DNA from: Bacillus methanolicus MGA3
GTDB lineage: Bacteria; Bacillota; Bacilli; Bacillales; Cytobacillaceae
Reading direction: 5' to 3'
Assembly (NCBI RefSeq): GCF_000724485.1
Contig: NZ_CP007739.1
Span: 2,216,843 to 2,280,842 of the forward strand
DNA: 64,000 nucleotides
The position numbers and the translations under genes were made by a program. This document shows positions 45,390 through 56,093 of the stretch, piece after piece. How positions within the stretch are numbered: the stretch's first letter is position 1; the number at the start of each line of letters is the position of its first letter. The notes below the pieces were generated by a model. It was given only the letters and a program-made list of their open reading frames with translations, ran no database searches and was not told where the DNA came from.

Positions 45390-46225
45390 TCGATTGTTTT
45401 TTTCAATTTTAATTCTTGATGTGCCTGTTGTACAACTTGGGCAGGAGCAACAGTTAAAAAGTTTTCACCGCGATCCTTGTCGCCTTCCCAATACAAATGA
45501 AGCAAAAATTCGATATTCCCATCTCCCCCCGTTATCGGGGAAAAAGAGAGATTTTTAACATGAAAACCAAGGCCGAGAGAAAAATCAATGATTTGCGTTA
45601 ACACACTATCATGTACTTTTGGATCGCGAACAATTCCTTTCTTTCCTACTTGCTCTTTGCCGGCCTCAAACTGAGGCTTTACTAAGGCTACAACATCACT
45701 GTTTGGAACAAGAAGGGTCTTCAGCACAGGTAAAATCAGTTTCAATGAAATAAAAGACACATCAATTGTTGCAAAATCAGGCATTTCACCTTCTAGAGCT
45801 GCAGGGGTCACATACCGGAAGTTCGTGCGCTCCATCACGATTACCCGCTCATCTTGGCGGAGTTTCCAGGCAAGCTGGTTATAGCCGACATCTAATGCAT
45901 AAGATAATTTAACCCCGTTTTGCAGTGCGCAATCGGTAAATCCTCCTGTAGAAGCACCAATATCGAGCATAACCTTCCCACGAACATCTATGTTAAATTC
46001 TTTTAATGCTTTTTCGAGCTTTAATCCTCCTCTGCTCACATAAGGAAGAACATTTCCCTTTACAACAAGAGGAATATCAGCACTTACTTTTTCACCTGGT
46101 TTTTCAAGGCGAGTTTCATTGCTGTAGACAAGACCGGCCATGATCGCTCTTTTCGCTTTTTCTCTTGTTTCAACAAGCCCTCTTTCAACTAATAATACGT
46201 CTAATCGTTCTTTTTTACTTTTCAT
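45383..46225 (-). CDS. yqxC: TlyA-family rRNA 2'-O-methyltransferase YqxC
   Basis: A 280-aa protein with an N-terminal S4 RNA-binding domain (ERLDVLLVERGLVETREKAKRAIMAG) and a FtsJ/RrmJ-like methyltransferase domain. The SAM-binding motif is MLDIGASTGGFTDCALQNG; the catalytic tetrad lysines and acids are spread through DVGYNQL, TIDVSFISL and LVKPQFE. TlyA homologues 2'-O-methylate rRNA (and confer capreomycin sensitivity in mycobacteria). It follows dxs by 3 bp, hence co-transcription. Confidence 0.92.
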   Translation of the reverse strand: MKSKKERLDVLLVERGLVETREKAKRAIMAGLVYSNETRLEKPGEKVSADIPLVVKGNVLPYVSRGGLKLEKALKEFNIDVRGKVMLDIGASTGGFTDCALQNGVKLSYALDVGYNQLAWKLRQDERVIVMERTNFRYVTPAALEGEMPDFATIDVSFISLKLILPVLKTLLVPNSDVVALVKPQFEAGKEQVGKKGIVRDPKVHDSVLTQIIDFSLGLGFHVKNLSFSPITGGDGNIEFLLHLYWEGDKDRGENFLTVAPAQVVQQAHQELKLKKTIEE

Positions 46226-46228
46226 TTT

Positions 46229-48124
46229 TCATTGAGCCCTTTTTTGTTTCTTTCTAACCATTGTTTGCAATCTTAAGACGAGATTTTCAGTTGTCAATCC
46301 AATTTCTTCTAGAAGCTTATTTACACTGCCATGTTCAATAAATCGATCAGGAATACCCATCCGGTCAATTTTTGCATCATGATATCCATGGTCATGGGCA
46401 AATTCAAGAACGGCGCTTCCGAATCCGCCCTGCAATACAGCTTCTTCAACCGTAATAATCGGAATGTTATCATTTAAAATGGCATGGAGCATTTCTTCAT
46501 CAAGCGGTTTTATAAATCGAGCATTAACCACCCTTACGGAAATTCCTTTCTTTTCCATTAATACTGCAGCTTCCATTGCCATTGGAATCGTTGTCCCAAA
46601 AGTTAAAATAGCGGCATCATTGCCTTCTCGTAAAACTTCCCATGTTCCAATCGGAATCGTACGCAGTTTTTCATCCATTGGAACGCCGATCCCGTTCCCG
46701 CGCGGAAAACGCATAGCGATCGGGCCATCATCATATTTTAAAGCAGTATTCACCATATGCTGGCCTTCATTTTCATCCTTAGGCATCATAATTACAATAT
46801 TCGGCAAATGCCTTAAGAATGCAATATCAAATACTCCTTGGTGTGTTTCACCATCCGCTCCGACCAACCCTGCCCGGTCAATGCCAATAAAGACATTTAA
46901 GTTCTGGCGGCATATATCATGAACAACCTGGTCATATGCTCTTTGCAAAAAGGTTGAATAAATCGCCAAAAATGGCTTCATATTTTCCACAGCCAAGCCT
47001 GCGGCAACCGTTGCCGCATGCTGCTCTGCAATCCCAACATCATACATACGGTCCGGAAATTCGCTGGCAAATCCTTCTAATTTAGAACCTACAGGCATAG
47101 CAGGAGTGATTGCGACAACCCGTTCATCATTCCGAGCTATTTTTCGGACGGTTTCACTAACCAGCTCGCTCCAGGCAGGCGGAGTATTAACAGGTTTTAA
47201 AAAGTCTCCTGTTTCAATTTTATAAGGACCTGTCCCATGCCATGTCCCGGATCTATCATTCTCAGCAGGACGGTAACCTTTTCCTTTTTTCGTGATGACG
47301 TGAAGCAAGACTGGTCCTTCCGTTTTCTTCGCATAGTTCAAGTTTTCAAATAAATCTTCAAAGCTGTGTCCGTCTACCGGTCCAAAATATGTAAAACCGA
47401 GTTCTTCAAAAAAGATTCCAGAAACAAGCAAATATTTTAAGCTGTCTTTTATTCTTTCTGCAGTGGAAGCAAGCTTGCCTCCAACGGCAGGAATTTTCTT
47501 TAATAGCATTTCCAGTTCATCTTTTACCCAATGGTATTTGCCCGCAGTTCGAAGTCTTCCTAAAACATTGTGTAAGGCCCCTACATTTGGAGCAATCGAC
47601 ATTTCATTATCATTCAAAATAACAATGATGTCTTTTTTTTCATGACCAATGTGGTTTAATGCTTCCAAAGCCATTCCGCCAGTCAATGCTCCATCGCCTA
47701 TGACAGGAACGATATACGATTTTTCCTTTTTAAGATCTCTGGCAATAGCCATTCCCATAGCCGCTGACAGAGATGTTGAGCTATGTCCCGTTTCCCAGAT
47801 GTCATGCACGCTTTCATTTCTTTTTGGAAATCCGCATAGTCCCTTATATTGCCTGAGGGTATCGAACTGACTGGCACGGCCGGTCAAAATTTTATGAACA
47901 TATGATTGATGCCCGACGTCCCAGATAATTTTATCTTTTGGACTGTCAAAGCATTTATGCAAAGCAATAGTTAATTCTACTACTCCAAGATTTGGTCCAA
48001 TATGGCCTCCGGTTACAGACAATTTTTCAATTAAAAATTGCCTGATTTCATGACTAAGCGCTTCCAATTCTTTATTTGAGAGCTCCTTTAAAAAGGAAGG
48101 GTCTTTAATTGACAATAGATCCAT
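46229..48124 (-). CDS. dxs: 1-deoxy-D-xylulose-5-phosphate synthase
   Basis: Thiamine-diphosphate enzyme of 631 aa catalysing the first step of the MEP isoprenoid pathway from pyruvate and glyceraldehyde-3-phosphate. Motifs: [14 protein letters not shown] with the substrate histidine, the TPP motif [17 protein letters not shown]...NDNEMSI, and the transketolase-like [18 protein letters not shown] 48124 has a weak RBS. The isoprenyl synthase ispA lies 200 bp upstream, so two isoprenoid steps are neighbours. Confidence 0.97.
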   Translation of the reverse strand: MDLLSIKDPSFLKELSNKELEALSHEIRQFLIEKLSVTGGHIGPNLGVVELTIALHKCFDSPKDKIIWDVGHQSYVHKILTGRASQFDTLRQYKGLCGFPKRNESVHDIWETGHSSTSLSAAMGMAIARDLKKEKSYIVPVIGDGALTGGMALEALNHIGHEKKDIIVILNDNEMSIAPNVGALHNVLGRLRTAGKYHWVKDELEMLLKKIPAVGGKLASTAERIKDSLKYLLVSGIFFEELGFTYFGPVDGHSFEDLFENLNYAKKTEGPVLLHVITKKGKGYRPAENDRSGTWHGTGPYKIETGDFLKPVNTPPAWSELVSETVRKIARNDERVVAITPAMPVGSKLEGFASEFPDRMYDVGIAEQHAATVAAGLAVENMKPFLAIYSTFLQRAYDQVVHDICRQNLNVFIGIDRAGLVGADGETHQGVFDIAFLRHLPNIVIMMPKDENEGQHMVNTALKYDDGPIAMRFPRGNGIGVPMDEKLRTIPIGTWEVLREGNDAAILTFGTTIPMAMEAAVLMEKKGISVRVVNARFIKPLDEEMLHAILNDNIPIITVEEAVLQGGFGSAVLEFAHDHGYHDAKIDRMGIPDRFIEHGSVNKLLEEIGLTTENLVLRLQTMVRKKQKRAQ

Positions 48125-48183
48125 TCACGGATCACTCACTTTCATGTCTTATTATCACTGTCATTAGTCATTCTTGATTTCCT

Positions 48184-48210
48184 TAAGAAAAGCAAGGATT
48201 TCCCTTGCTT
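48184..48210 (-). terminator. Probable terminator of the xseA-xseB-ispA unit
   Basis: Minus-strand stem AAGCAAGG/CCTTGCTT (48203-48210 with 48190-48197), 5-nt loop, then TTCTTA; a modest U-tract, so readthrough into dxs is possible. Confidence 0.65.
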
Positions 48211-48322
48211 CATTTGGTATTTATTGAAAAAATAGCCGCTAACACAAACGTGATAACGGCAATGGACAAAGTATTTTATTTTATTATACCATAAACGATT
48301 TATGTCATCAAATGGTGATCAT

Positions 48323-49213
48323 TTAATGGTCTCTTTTAGCAACCAGTTCGGTGATTTCTTCAAGCAGCGAGGTGGAAAGACCTAAGCTTTTCAAATAAGC
48401 CATCGCTTTACCAATATGTTCTGTAAGCGCTTCTTTTGCCCCCTCCATCGATAGAATTGAAGGATATGTGCTTTTATGATTATTTGTATCGCTTCCGACA
48501 GGTTTACCGATTAATTCCTCCTGCCCTTCTAGATCAAGAATATCGTCGCGGATTTGAAAGGCAAGCCCTAAGTGGAAAGCAAACTGTGACAAAACTTTTA
48601 TTTGTTCAACATTTGCGCGGGCAAGAATTGCACCTGCTAAAACACTATATGCCAATAGCTTTCCTGTTTTATGATGATGAATATACTCTAGCTGGGTTAA
48701 ATGAAGCTGTTTTCCTTCTCCCTCAATATCGGCAACTTGGCCACCGACCATTCCTTCTGCTCCTGCGGCTTTTGAAAGCTCTCTAATAAGTTTCAGCTTA
48801 ATATCAGCTGCAGCATATTCTTCCGGAGTTTCACAGATTAATTGAAAACTGTATGTTAGAAGTGCATCACCGGCTAAGACCGCAAATGCTTCTCCAAATA
48901 CTTTATGATTTGTAGGTTTTCCGCGGCGAAAATCATCATTATCCATGCTGGGCAAATCGTCATGAATAAGCGAGTACGTATGGATCATTTCGATAGCTGC
49001 CGCAGTATGCAGCCCCTTTTTGCTGTCTTTGCCAAATGCATGCAGCGTGGCAAACAATAATAACGGGCGGATCCGTTTTCCGCCTGCCTCTAACGAGTAT
49101 AGCATTGATTCCTTAATAATGGATGGAGCTTCGAGCCGTTCAATCGATGAACGCAAAAAGTTTTCAAGCATCTCCTTATGTTCTTTTGCAAAAGCATTCA
49201 GTTTTACAGTCAA
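48323..49213 (-). CDS. ispA: Farnesyl diphosphate synthase
   Basis: Short-chain trans-prenyltransferase of 296 aa, joining IPP and DMAPP/GPP. The first aspartate-rich motif is DDLPSMDNDDFRRG and the second is FQIRDDILD; GGKRIRPLL and GQVADIEGE are also present. TTG 49213 follows AGGAGG by 7 nt. The gene begins 2 bp after the xseB stop, so exonuclease VII subunits and IspA are co-expressed, as in many Bacillus. Confidence 0.95.
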   Translation of the reverse strand: MTVKLNAFAKEHKEMLENFLRSSIERLEAPSIIKESMLYSLEAGGKRIRPLLLFATLHAFGKDSKKGLHTAAAIEMIHTYSLIHDDLPSMDNDDFRRGKPTNHKVFGEAFAVLAGDALLTYSFQLICETPEEYAAADIKLKLIRELSKAAGAEGMVGGQVADIEGEGKQLHLTQLEYIHHHKTGKLLAYSVLAGAILARANVEQIKVLSQFAFHLGLAFQIRDDILDLEGQEELIGKPVGSDTNNHKSTYPSILSMEGAKEALTEHIGKAMAYLKSLGLSTSLLEEITELVAKRDH

Positions 49214-49215
49214 AA

Positions 49216-49446
49216 TTATTCCTCCTCTTGGATAGAGAAGTTTTCAGTTTGCCCATCTTCTGTTAAGATTTGCGTTAACTGCTCTTCGACGTTTTTCAGT
49301 TTATCATGGCAAAGCTTTGAAAGTTCCATTCCTTGTTTATAAATGGAAATAGCTTCTTCCAGCGGGACATCTCCCTCTTCGAGCCGCTCAACAATACTTT
49401 CAAGCTTTTCCATGGCTTCTTCAAATGTTAAATGATTTTCCGACAT
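49216..49446 (-). CDS. xseB: Exodeoxyribonuclease VII small subunit
   Basis: A 76-aa helical protein with [20 protein letters not shown] and [22 protein letters not shown], diagnostic of XseB. I use ATG 49446 (MSENHLTFE); a GTG at 49455 three codons earlier is the alternative. It overlaps the 3' end of xseA by 26 bp. Several copies coat each XseA in the holoenzyme. Confidence 0.93.
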   Translation of the reverse strand: MSENHLTFEEAMEKLESIVERLEEGDVPLEEAISIYKQGMELSKLCHDKLKNVEEQLTQILTEDGQTENFSIQEEE

Positions 49447-50794
49447 TATTTTCACTCACTTTCTTTCCTGTCACTTTGCAATGTAACTGTCCATCAAATA
49501 ACCTGACTTGAATAGAATCACCATTTTCGATCTGTGTAGCGCTTTTTATTAGGTTTCCGTCATCCGTGTAAGCTAAACTGTATCCGCGCTCCATTATTTT
49601 TAGCGGGCTTAATGCTTCTAATGTCGACAAAATCGATTGAAAGTCTTTCTGCTTTTCTGTTAAAATTCCCGTCATTGCCCTGTTTAGTGATCGGCTTAAC
49701 CTTTGATGATTCTCTGCCGCGAGTTGCATTAATTGGTACGGATGATTTCGTTCAAGACGTTTTAACAGTTGGTCTTGCTGCTCGGCTTTTAAGCTAAAGA
49801 GATTCCGGGCTCCTTTGATGAGCTGTTCTGTCAGCCTATCGAGCTGTTCAAGCTTCTGCTGATATAGTTTTTGTGGATATTTGAACGCATACGATTTTTG
49901 TATTCGTGTTAAGTGCTGTTTATGAATCCCAATTTTTTCTTTCATTGCTCTTAATAATCTGGTTTTTCTGTTCAAAATCCTTTCCATTAGTTCATCAATA
50001 TGCGGTACAGCAAGCTCAGCAGCAGCCGTCGGAGTCGGAGCACGAAGATCGGCAACAAAATCAGCGATCGTATAATCTGTCTCATGTCCGACAGCTGAAA
50101 TAATTGGAATCTTAGAGGCAAATATCGCTCTTGCTACGATCTCTTCATTAAACGCCCACAACTCTTCGATTGATCCGCCGCCCCTTCCGACAATTAAGAC
50201 ATCAATGCCAGCTGTTTTATTTGCCAATTCGATCGCCTTTGAAATGGACCGACCTGCCTGCTCCCCCTGTACTAGTGCAGGAATAATGAGAATTTTTGCA
50301 ATTGGATACCGCCTTTTAATTGTTGTTAAAATATCCCTGATAGCGGCTCCCGTTGGTGAAGTTATGACGCCAACCATTTTCGGATATTTTGGTATCGCTT
50401 TTTTCACTTCAGGGGAAAACAGTCCCTCTTTTTCTAGTTTTTCCTTCAGCTGTTCAAATGCAAGGTACAATTCACCAATCCCATCGGGCTGCATGTCTTT
50501 CACGTAAATCTGGTATTGGCCGCTCGGTTCGTAAACGGTTATATCTCCTCTAATTAATACTTTCATTCCATTTTCCGGAATGAATTTCATAAAACGATTA
50601 TGACTGGTAAACATAACAGCCAGAATTCGTGCCTTTTCATCTTTTAATGTAAAATACATATGACCGCTCGAATGTTGTTTAAAATTTGATATTTCCCCTT
50701 TTACAAGAACATCCTGCAAATGAGGATCTGCATCAAATTTTCTTTTTATATATTTTGTTAAAGCATTCACCGTTAAGTAACGCGTTTCTTTCAT
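49421..50794 (-). CDS. xseA: Exodeoxyribonuclease VII large subunit
   Basis: Catalytic subunit of exonuclease VII, which degrades single-stranded DNA from both ends, 457 aa. The N-terminal OB domain ([32 protein letters not shown]) precedes the catalytic domain with [26 protein letters not shown] and [29 protein letters not shown], then a coiled-coil. ATG 50794 follows GAAGGAG; a longer frame to 50866 has no RBS. Confidence 0.96.
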   Translation of the reverse strand: MKETRYLTVNALTKYIKRKFDADPHLQDVLVKGEISNFKQHSSGHMYFTLKDEKARILAVMFTSHNRFMKFIPENGMKVLIRGDITVYEPSGQYQIYVKDMQPDGIGELYLAFEQLKEKLEKEGLFSPEVKKAIPKYPKMVGVITSPTGAAIRDILTTIKRRYPIAKILIIPALVQGEQAGRSISKAIELANKTAGIDVLIVGRGGGSIEELWAFNEEIVARAIFASKIPIISAVGHETDYTIADFVADLRAPTPTAAAELAVPHIDELMERILNRKTRLLRAMKEKIGIHKQHLTRIQKSYAFKYPQKLYQQKLEQLDRLTEQLIKGARNLFSLKAEQQDQLLKRLERNHPYQLMQLAAENHQRLSRSLNRAMTGILTEKQKDFQSILSTLEALSPLKIMERGYSLAYTDDGNLIKSATQIENGDSIQVRLFDGQLHCKVTGKKVSENNVGKSFNI

Positions 50795-50924
50795 AGAAAG
50801 CTCCTTCAAATAACAAATAAAAAAACTGTCCCTTTCTATTATAATTTCATATTTCCAATCCGTCACCTAGTGCAAGGGCAGAAAGGATGAAACATAAATA
50901 GAGAGGGACTTATTTCATCAACCA

Positions 50925-51794
50925 TTATTTTGTTTTTTGCAACGCAGGTTGAAATTTTTTCGCAGCTTTTAAAGTATTATACATGAGCATCGTAATCGTC
51001 ATCGGTCCAACCCCTCCAGGTACAGGGGTTATATAACCGGCAATTTCCTTTGCCTCCTCAAAGGCAACATCTCCGCAAAGTTTTCCGTCTTCGTTCCGAT
51101 TGATGCCTACATCAATTACAACGGCTCCTTCTTTAATAAAATCCGCTGTAATAAAATTTGCTTTTCCGACCGCAGATACTAAAATATCAGCCTTTTTTGT
51201 GTGTGCTTTTAAATCTTTCGTTTTTGAATGACAGTAAGTAACAGTTGCGTTTTCATTTAAAAACAATTGGCCCGAAGGCTTGCCTACAATATTGCTCCGC
51301 CCGATCACAACGACATTTTTCCCAGCTGCGTCAATCCCCATTTCCTTAAGTAAAACCATGATCCCATATGGTGTACAAGGCAAAAAGGCATCCTGTCCTG
51401 TCATCATCCGTCCAATATTTATAGGATGAAAACCATCTACATCTTTATCAGGCGAAATAGCCTCTATCACTTTAACCTCATTTATGTGCTCAGGAAGAGG
51501 CAACTGAACGAGAATTCCATGAATGGTATCGTCATGATTTAATTCTTCGATCTTATTTAACAGTTCAGATTCTTCAATTGTTTCAGGATACTCAAATAAC
51601 AAAGAATGCATCCCAAGCTCTTGGCAAGCCTTTTGCTTGCTTTTCACATATGTCCTTGATGCTTGGTTGTTTCCGACAAGAATGACTGCCAAACCTGGTA
51701 TCACATTGAGTTTCTTTAACTCGTCAACCTCTTTTGCAATTTCGCTTCTTATTTTCTTTGATATTTCTTTTCCGTTAATAATTTGAGCCGCCAT
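50925..51794 (-). CDS. folD: Methylenetetrahydrofolate dehydrogenase/cyclohydrolase
   Basis: Bifunctional folate enzyme of 289 aa interconverting 5,10-methylene- and 10-formyl-THF with NADP+. The catalytic YVKSKQKAC lysine motif, [20 protein letters not shown] and the Rossmann segment [18 protein letters not shown] and [12 protein letters not shown] are all present. ATG 51794 follows GGAGG. It stands between nusB and xseA in the usual Bacillus order. Confidence 0.97.
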   Translation of the reverse strand: MAAQIINGKEISKKIRSEIAKEVDELKKLNVIPGLAVILVGNNQASRTYVKSKQKACQELGMHSLLFEYPETIEESELLNKIEELNHDDTIHGILVQLPLPEHINEVKVIEAISPDKDVDGFHPINIGRMMTGQDAFLPCTPYGIMVLLKEMGIDAAGKNVVVIGRSNIVGKPSGQLFLNENATVTYCHSKTKDLKAHTKKADILVSAVGKANFITADFIKEGAVVIDVGINRNEDGKLCGDVAFEEAKEIAGYITPVPGGVGPMTITMLMYNTLKAAKKFQPALQKTK

Positions 51795-51835
51795 GATCTT
51801 TCCTCCGCTTATTTAATATATAATTCGTTTGCTGG

Positions 51836-52225
51836 TTATAAACTATCTTTCACTTTTGAAAGAACACCGTTAATAAATCTGCTGGACTGTTCATCTCCAT
51901 ATATTTTCGCAATTTCAATTGCCTCATCAAGTACAACATTTGCCGGAACCTCATCACGGCAATAGATTAATTCAAATACTGCCATCCGTAACAAATTCCG
52001 GTCTACATTTGCCAGCCGTTCAAGTGTCCATTTTTCGAGATGTTTTTTAATTGTTTCATCTATTTTATCACGGTTTTGAACGGTTCCGTTTACCAATCGG
52101 GTTAAATATTCATCCCCCTGGCCATTTTCCAATACATGTTCAATTGCAGCTGCAGGCTCCGCTTTACTTACATCAATTTGAAACAATGCCTGCAATGCTT
52201 TTTCTCTGGCTGTGCGTCTTTTCAT
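51836..52225 (-). CDS. nusB: Transcription antitermination factor NusB
   Basis: All-helical RNA-binding protein of 129 aa that, with NusE, promotes rRNA antitermination. RRTAREKALQALFQIDV at the N-terminus and LLRMAVFELIYCRDEVPANVVLDEAIEIAKIYGDEQSSRFINGVL at the C-terminus are diagnostic. ATG 52225 follows AAAAGGAGC. A terminator lies upstream after yqhY, so nusB-folD probably has its own promoter in the 52.23-52.37 kb gap. Confidence 0.96.
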   Translation of the reverse strand: MKRRTAREKALQALFQIDVSKAEPAAAIEHVLENGQGDEYLTRLVNGTVQNRDKIDETIKKHLEKWTLERLANVDRNLLRMAVFELIYCRDEVPANVVLDEAIEIAKIYGDEQSSRFINGVLSKVKDSL

Positions 52226-52369
52226 TCTGTTATGCTCCTTTTAAGCTAGTTTGTCCATTTTTCATAACAAGATAATAGCATAAGTAAAAGCGCTCTGCAT
52301 TCGTTCCAAATATTATTTTTGCTTTTGCAAGCAAATATTTATATAATCTATTTAATTCTAGAGAAAAAT

Positions 52370-52404
52370 AAGAAAAACCAAAGACATAAAATGCCTTTGG
52401 TTTT
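52370..52404. terminator. Terminator of accB-accC-yqhY
   Basis: Stem AACCAAAG/CTTTGGTT (52376-52383, 52395-52402) with T runs on both strands; on the minus strand it ends in TTTTTCTT. Confidence 0.88.
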
Positions 52405-52412
52405 TACTATAT

Positions 52413-52820
52413 TTATATTTCTTGTTCGTAATCGCTTTCAGGCTTTTGGTTTTCGAATTGAATTCCGACAACATGAATGTTCACTTCTTGTGCTTCAAGG
52501 GCAGTCATATTCAAAAGAGCCTGGCGAATATTATCCTGGATTTTTTGGGCAACAGCTGGAATGGAGACACCGAACTTCATAATGCAATACACATCTACCT
52601 TAATGCCTTCCTCTGTTAATTCCACTTTAACCCCTTTACCATGGTTCTTCTTTCCAAGACGTTCAACAACGCCAGTGGCAAAATTGCCGCGCATTTGTGA
52701 AACTCCTTCTACTTCAGATGCGGCAATTCCTGCGATTACTTCAATAACTTCAGGGGCAATTTCTACTTTCCCTAAACCAGTATTTTCTTGATTCATCTCA
52801 AGAATTTGATTCTCGCTCAA
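52413..52820 (-). CDS. yqhY: Asp23/Gls24 family protein YqhY
   Basis: A 135-aa Asp23-family protein. The core GKVEIAPEVIEVIAGIAASEVEGVSQM and KVDVYCIMKFGVSIPAVAQKIQDNIRQALLNMTALEAQEVNIHVVGI are typical. YqhY is conserved next to accB-accC in Firmicutes and has been linked to control of acetyl-CoA carboxylase activity in B. subtilis. TTG 52820 follows GGAGG. It lies 15 bp after accC in the same operon. Confidence 0.93.
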   Translation of the reverse strand: MSENQILEMNQENTGLGKVEIAPEVIEVIAGIAASEVEGVSQMRGNFATGVVERLGKKNHGKGVKVELTEEGIKVDVYCIMKFGVSIPAVAQKIQDNIRQALLNMTALEAQEVNIHVVGIQFENQKPESDYEQEI

Positions 52821-52835
52821 TTATGGCACCTCCGA

Positions 52836-54194
52836 TTAATCGTCTGATTTCATGACATCATACATTTCAAGAAACTTTGTATTGAATTGGCCTTCCACAA
52901 ATTTTTTATGGTTGAGCAGCTTTAAATGGAATGGAATTGTTGTATGAATCCCGTCGATCACAAATTCGCTCAATGCTCTTTTCATCCTGTCAATTGCTTC
53001 CTCACGCGTACTTCCATATGTGATCACTTTCGCAATCATGGAATCATAATAAGGCGGTATTGTATAACCCGGATAAGCCGCTGAATCGATGCGCACGCCA
53101 AGTCCTCCAGGAGGTAAATACATATTAATCTTTCCAGGAGAAGGCATGAAATTTTTCTCAGGATTTTCAGCATTTATGCGGCATTCAATAGCCCAGCCAT
53201 TAAAGGTTACATCTTCCTGTCTTACATTTAGCCTTTCACCTGAAGCAATTTTTATTTGTTCTTTAATCAAATCAACACCCGTCACCATTTCCGTAACAGG
53301 ATGTTCAACCTGAATGCGCGTATTCATTTCCATGAAATAAAACTTTCGATTGCGGTAATCATATATAAATTCTACCGTGCCTGCGCCTGTATAATCAACC
53401 GCTTTCGCAGCTTTTACTGCAGCGGTGCCCATTTCTTCACGGATTTCACCATCAAGAGCCGGTGACGGCGTTTCTTCTAACAGTTTTTGCAGACGCCGTT
53501 GAATGGAACAATCTCTTTCTCCGAGGTGAATGACGTTTCCGTATGAATCGGCAAGAATTTGAATCTCAACATGGCGAAAGTCTTCAATATATTTTTCAAT
53601 ATATACGCCCGGATTGCCAAAAGCTGTTAAGGCTTCTTGTTGGGTGATATTAATCCCTTTAATCAATTCCTGCTCGGTCCTAGCTACACGGATCCCTTTT
53701 CCTCCTCCGCCTGCGGTTGCCTTAATGATAACTGGAAAGCCGATTTTTTTCGCCAACTCGACTCCTTCTTCAGGACTTTTAATAATTCCTTGTGATCCCG
53801 GGACAATAGGGACTCCGGCTTCCCTCATCGTTTCTCGGGCAATATCCTTCGTACCCATTTTTGTTATCGCTTCCGGGCTCGGTCCGACAAACGTAATATT
53901 TACTTCCCTGCAAAGCTCAGCAAAATCAGCATTTTCAGCAAGAAAGCCATAACCTGGATGAATGGCATCACATCCAGTCAGCTTGGCAACACTGATAATA
54001 TTTGTAAAGTTCAAATAGCTGTCCTTGGAAGCAGTCGGACCAATGCAATATGCTTCATCGGCAAGCTGTACATGCAGAGAATCCCTGTCTGCTTCAGAAT
54101 AGACGGCAACCGATTCAATTCCCATTTCGCGGCAAGCTCTGATAATGCGGACGGCAATCTCTCCTCTATTGGCAATCAATAATTTCTTTATCAT
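52836..54194 (-). CDS. accC: Acetyl-CoA carboxylase, biotin carboxylase subunit
   Basis: ATP-grasp enzyme of 452 aa that carboxylates biotin on AccB. The N-terminal [23 protein letters not shown], the ATP loop [27 protein letters not shown] and the [19 protein letters not shown] active site are present. ATG 54194 follows AAGGAG. It follows accB by 13 bp. It might also serve the carboxyltransferase YqjD, which has no biotin carboxylase neighbour. Confidence 0.97.
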   Translation of the reverse strand: MIKKLLIANRGEIAVRIIRACREMGIESVAVYSEADRDSLHVQLADEAYCIGPTASKDSYLNFTNIISVAKLTGCDAIHPGYGFLAENADFAELCREVNITFVGPSPEAITKMGTKDIARETMREAGVPIVPGSQGIIKSPEEGVELAKKIGFPVIIKATAGGGGKGIRVARTEQELIKGINITQQEALTAFGNPGVYIEKYIEDFRHVEIQILADSYGNVIHLGERDCSIQRRLQKLLEETPSPALDGEIREEMGTAAVKAAKAVDYTGAGTVEFIYDYRNRKFYFMEMNTRIQVEHPVTEMVTGVDLIKEQIKIASGERLNVRQEDVTFNGWAIECRINAENPEKNFMPSPGKINMYLPPGGLGVRIDSAAYPGYTIPPYYDSMIAKVITYGSTREEAIDRMKRALSEFVIDGIHTTIPFHLKLLNHKKFVEGQFNTKFLEMYDVMKSDD

Positions 54195-54207
54195 ATATAT
54201 GCTCTCC

Positions 54208-54717
54208 TTACTCAGTCTTTACCAAGAATAAAGGCTGACCGTATTCAACAAGTTGTCCGTCTTCCACAAGAATATCAACTATTTCACCATTTACCTCTGC
54301 TTCAATTTCATTAAACAGTTTCATTGCTTCGATAATGCAAACAACCGTATCTTTCGTTACGACAGACCCTTTTTTGACAAATGGTTCAGCATCTGGAGAT
54401 GGTGCTTGATAAAAAGTACCAACCATAGGTGATGTGATTTTATGTAAATTAGCTATATCAGCGGCAGTTTCTTGCTTCGTTTCCTCTTTCGGTTCTGCTG
54501 CTTTTGCTTCGGCCTGCACAACCGGAACCGGTTCTGCTGCTACTGGTTTAGGTGCTTCTTTCGCAACAGTCTGTGCAACAGGCTGGGAAACAGCAATCGT
54601 TTCAGTACTGCTTTTTTTCATTTGTATTTTTGAACCTTCATGTTCAAAGATGAATTCTTCAATACTTGATTGGTCAACAAGTTTTATCAATTCACGAATT
54701 TCTTGTATTTTTAACAT
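54208..54717 (-). CDS. accB: Acetyl-CoA carboxylase, biotin carboxyl carrier protein
   Basis: Biotin carrier of 169 aa. The N-terminal ~35 residues interact with AccC, an Ala/Pro/Glu-rich flexible linker spans ~40-88, and the biotinyl domain ends in [17 protein letters not shown] with the biotinylated Lys133. ATG 54717 follows GAGGTGTAAAAA. It is the first gene of accB-accC-yqhY. Confidence 0.97.
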   Translation of the reverse strand: MLKIQEIRELIKLVDQSSIEEFIFEHEGSKIQMKKSSTETIAVSQPVAQTVAKEAPKPVAAEPVPVVQAEAKAAEPKEETKQETAADIANLHKITSPMVGTFYQAPSPDAEPFVKKGSVVTKDTVVCIIEAMKLFNEIEAEVNGEIVDILVEDGQLVEYGQPLFLVKTE

Positions 54718-54799
54718 TTTTTACACCTCAGTCCTTCAAAAATTAAGACAAGCTAATAACATCATACGATAATACATAATGCAAGTTCAATATCATAAC

Positions 54800-54833
54800 A
54801 AAAATAAAAGAAAGCCCTATCAAAAAGGCTCTC
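54800..54833 (-). terminator. Terminator of the spoIIIA operon
   Basis: Minus-strand stem AGAGCCT/AGGGCTTT (54826-54832 with 54811-54818, G-U allowed), then CTTTTATTTTTG, 20 bp past spoIIIAH. Confidence 0.7.
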
Positions 54834-54853
54834 CTTATGAGTTATCCGGTAAT

Positions 54854-55423
54854 CTATTTTTTCGGTTGAAATTTCACTGCAACATGCTGCAATCCATTGA
54901 TTTCTTGTTTTACCATTTGAATAATATCATTTGCAGCCGAAGGAGAAAGCTTATCTGCTTTAACAGTAATTCGCACCTGGCCGCCGTCGACTTGGACTAA
55001 AGCATCTTCATAGTTCATTGCTTTTATTAACGATTCAAGCAAATCCTCTTTTATGGCAGTTTCGTCGAGTTTTTTCATTTCATCATATGCCTGATTACGT
55101 TTTTCTGTTGGTAGGTCTGTAGAAGCAACAATATTTTCAAGTTCTTCTTTCCTTTTGCTGCGCTGATCGTCAAGATCCATCCTTAACGCTTCAAACACTT
55201 CGTCACTGGCCGGTTCGGATGTAATCTTAGCACCAGCATCCGTTTGTGAAGTTGCCGCTTTATTATCTTTTCCTTTTACAGCTGTCTTTTGATTTGCGCT
55301 CTTTTGTTCTATTCCTGCCATACTATTGCCGTTTTGTTCCGGAGAGGTGATGTAATAAACAGATAAAACAACCACTAAACTTAACATTGTTAATAGCCAA
55401 ACTGTTTGCTTTTTCAATAACAT
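54854..55423 (-). CDS. spoIIIAH: Stage III sporulation protein AH
   Basis: Mother-cell membrane protein of the forespore feeding-tube complex, which pairs with SpoIIQ across the engulfing membranes. It has 189 aa: one transmembrane helix (WLLTMLSLVVVLSVYYI, residues 9-25), a polar low-complexity linker rich in Lys/Ala/Asp, and a C-terminal ring-forming YscJ/FliF-like domain (~80-187, ending NGLQHVAVKFQPKK). ATG 55423 follows AAGGGGG. It is the last gene of the eight-gene spoIIIA operon and shorter than the ~218 aa of B. subtilis, mainly in the linker. Confidence 0.93.
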   Translation of the reverse strand: MLLKKQTVWLLTMLSLVVVLSVYYITSPEQNGNSMAGIEQKSANQKTAVKGKDNKAATSQTDAGAKITSEPASDEVFEALRMDLDDQRSKRKEELENIVASTDLPTEKRNQAYDEMKKLDETAIKEDLLESLIKAMNYEDALVQVDGGQVRITVKADKLSPSAANDIIQMVKQEINGLQHVAVKFQPKK

Positions 55424-55436
55424 TTATGAATCCCCC

Positions 55437-56093
55437 TTAATTTTTTTTCGGCATGACCGCAACCCGATGGCTTGGGACATCCAGCACTCTCGTCACAGCA
55501 TCTACTATCCACTTTTTTACTTGAATGTTTTCTGCCCCTTTTGCCACAACAAGAACTCCGCGAATTTCAGGTTTCTTCGTTTCTACGACTATCGGAACCT
55601 CTTTTTCCCCGTTGCGGACGATCACCAGTTGTTCATCTTTAGAAGCATCTTCTACTTTTCGTTTTCCACCTTCCCGATCGGTTTCGGTTGTTGTTTGAGA
55701 TTTCGTGACAATATTTTTTTCTAATATCTGTTTTTCAGTCGCATCCACATTAACTACAACGGTGACATCATCTACGCCAAGGATCCCTTGCAAAGCTTCT
55801 TTTAACTGTTTTTCGTATGCTTCTTCATATTGTTTCATTAAACTCTTTTCTTCTGATTTCTTTTGGCCAAATGCCGGGACTTCTTCCGTTGCATTTGTTT
55901 CTTTATTGTTCATAACCTGCATATCTGGCGTTGAAGCATTCCCGCTGAAAAACATATTGCTTATAAGCATAATCGCTGCCCCAAACAAAATAACAATTAG
56001 AAAATAATGGTATTTTCCCGGTTTTTTTTCTGGATGTCCTTCTTTTGAAATGAGATTTTTTAACCAAGTTAGTGGTCCTTTATCATTGCTCAT
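55437..56093 (-). CDS. spoIIIAG: Stage III sporulation protein AG
   Basis: Ring-forming component of the SpoIIIA channel, 218 aa. One transmembrane segment (YFLIVILFGAAIMLISNMFF, ~29-48) is followed by a large extracytoplasmic domain with LQGILGVDDVTVVVNVDATEKQIL and PEIRGVLVVAKGAENIQVKKWIVDAVTRVLDVPSHRVAVMPKK, the conserved SpoIIIAG end. Its start overlaps the spoIIIAF end by 11 bp. Confidence 0.94.
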   Translation of the reverse strand: MSNDKGPLTWLKNLISKEGHPEKKPGKYHYFLIVILFGAAIMLISNMFFSGNASTPDMQVMNNKETNATEEVPAFGQKKSEEKSLMKQYEEAYEKQLKEALQGILGVDDVTVVVNVDATEKQILEKNIVTKSQTTTETDREGGKRKVEDASKDEQLVIVRNGEKEVPIVVETKKPEIRGVLVVAKGAENIQVKKWIVDAVTRVLDVPSHRVAVMPKKN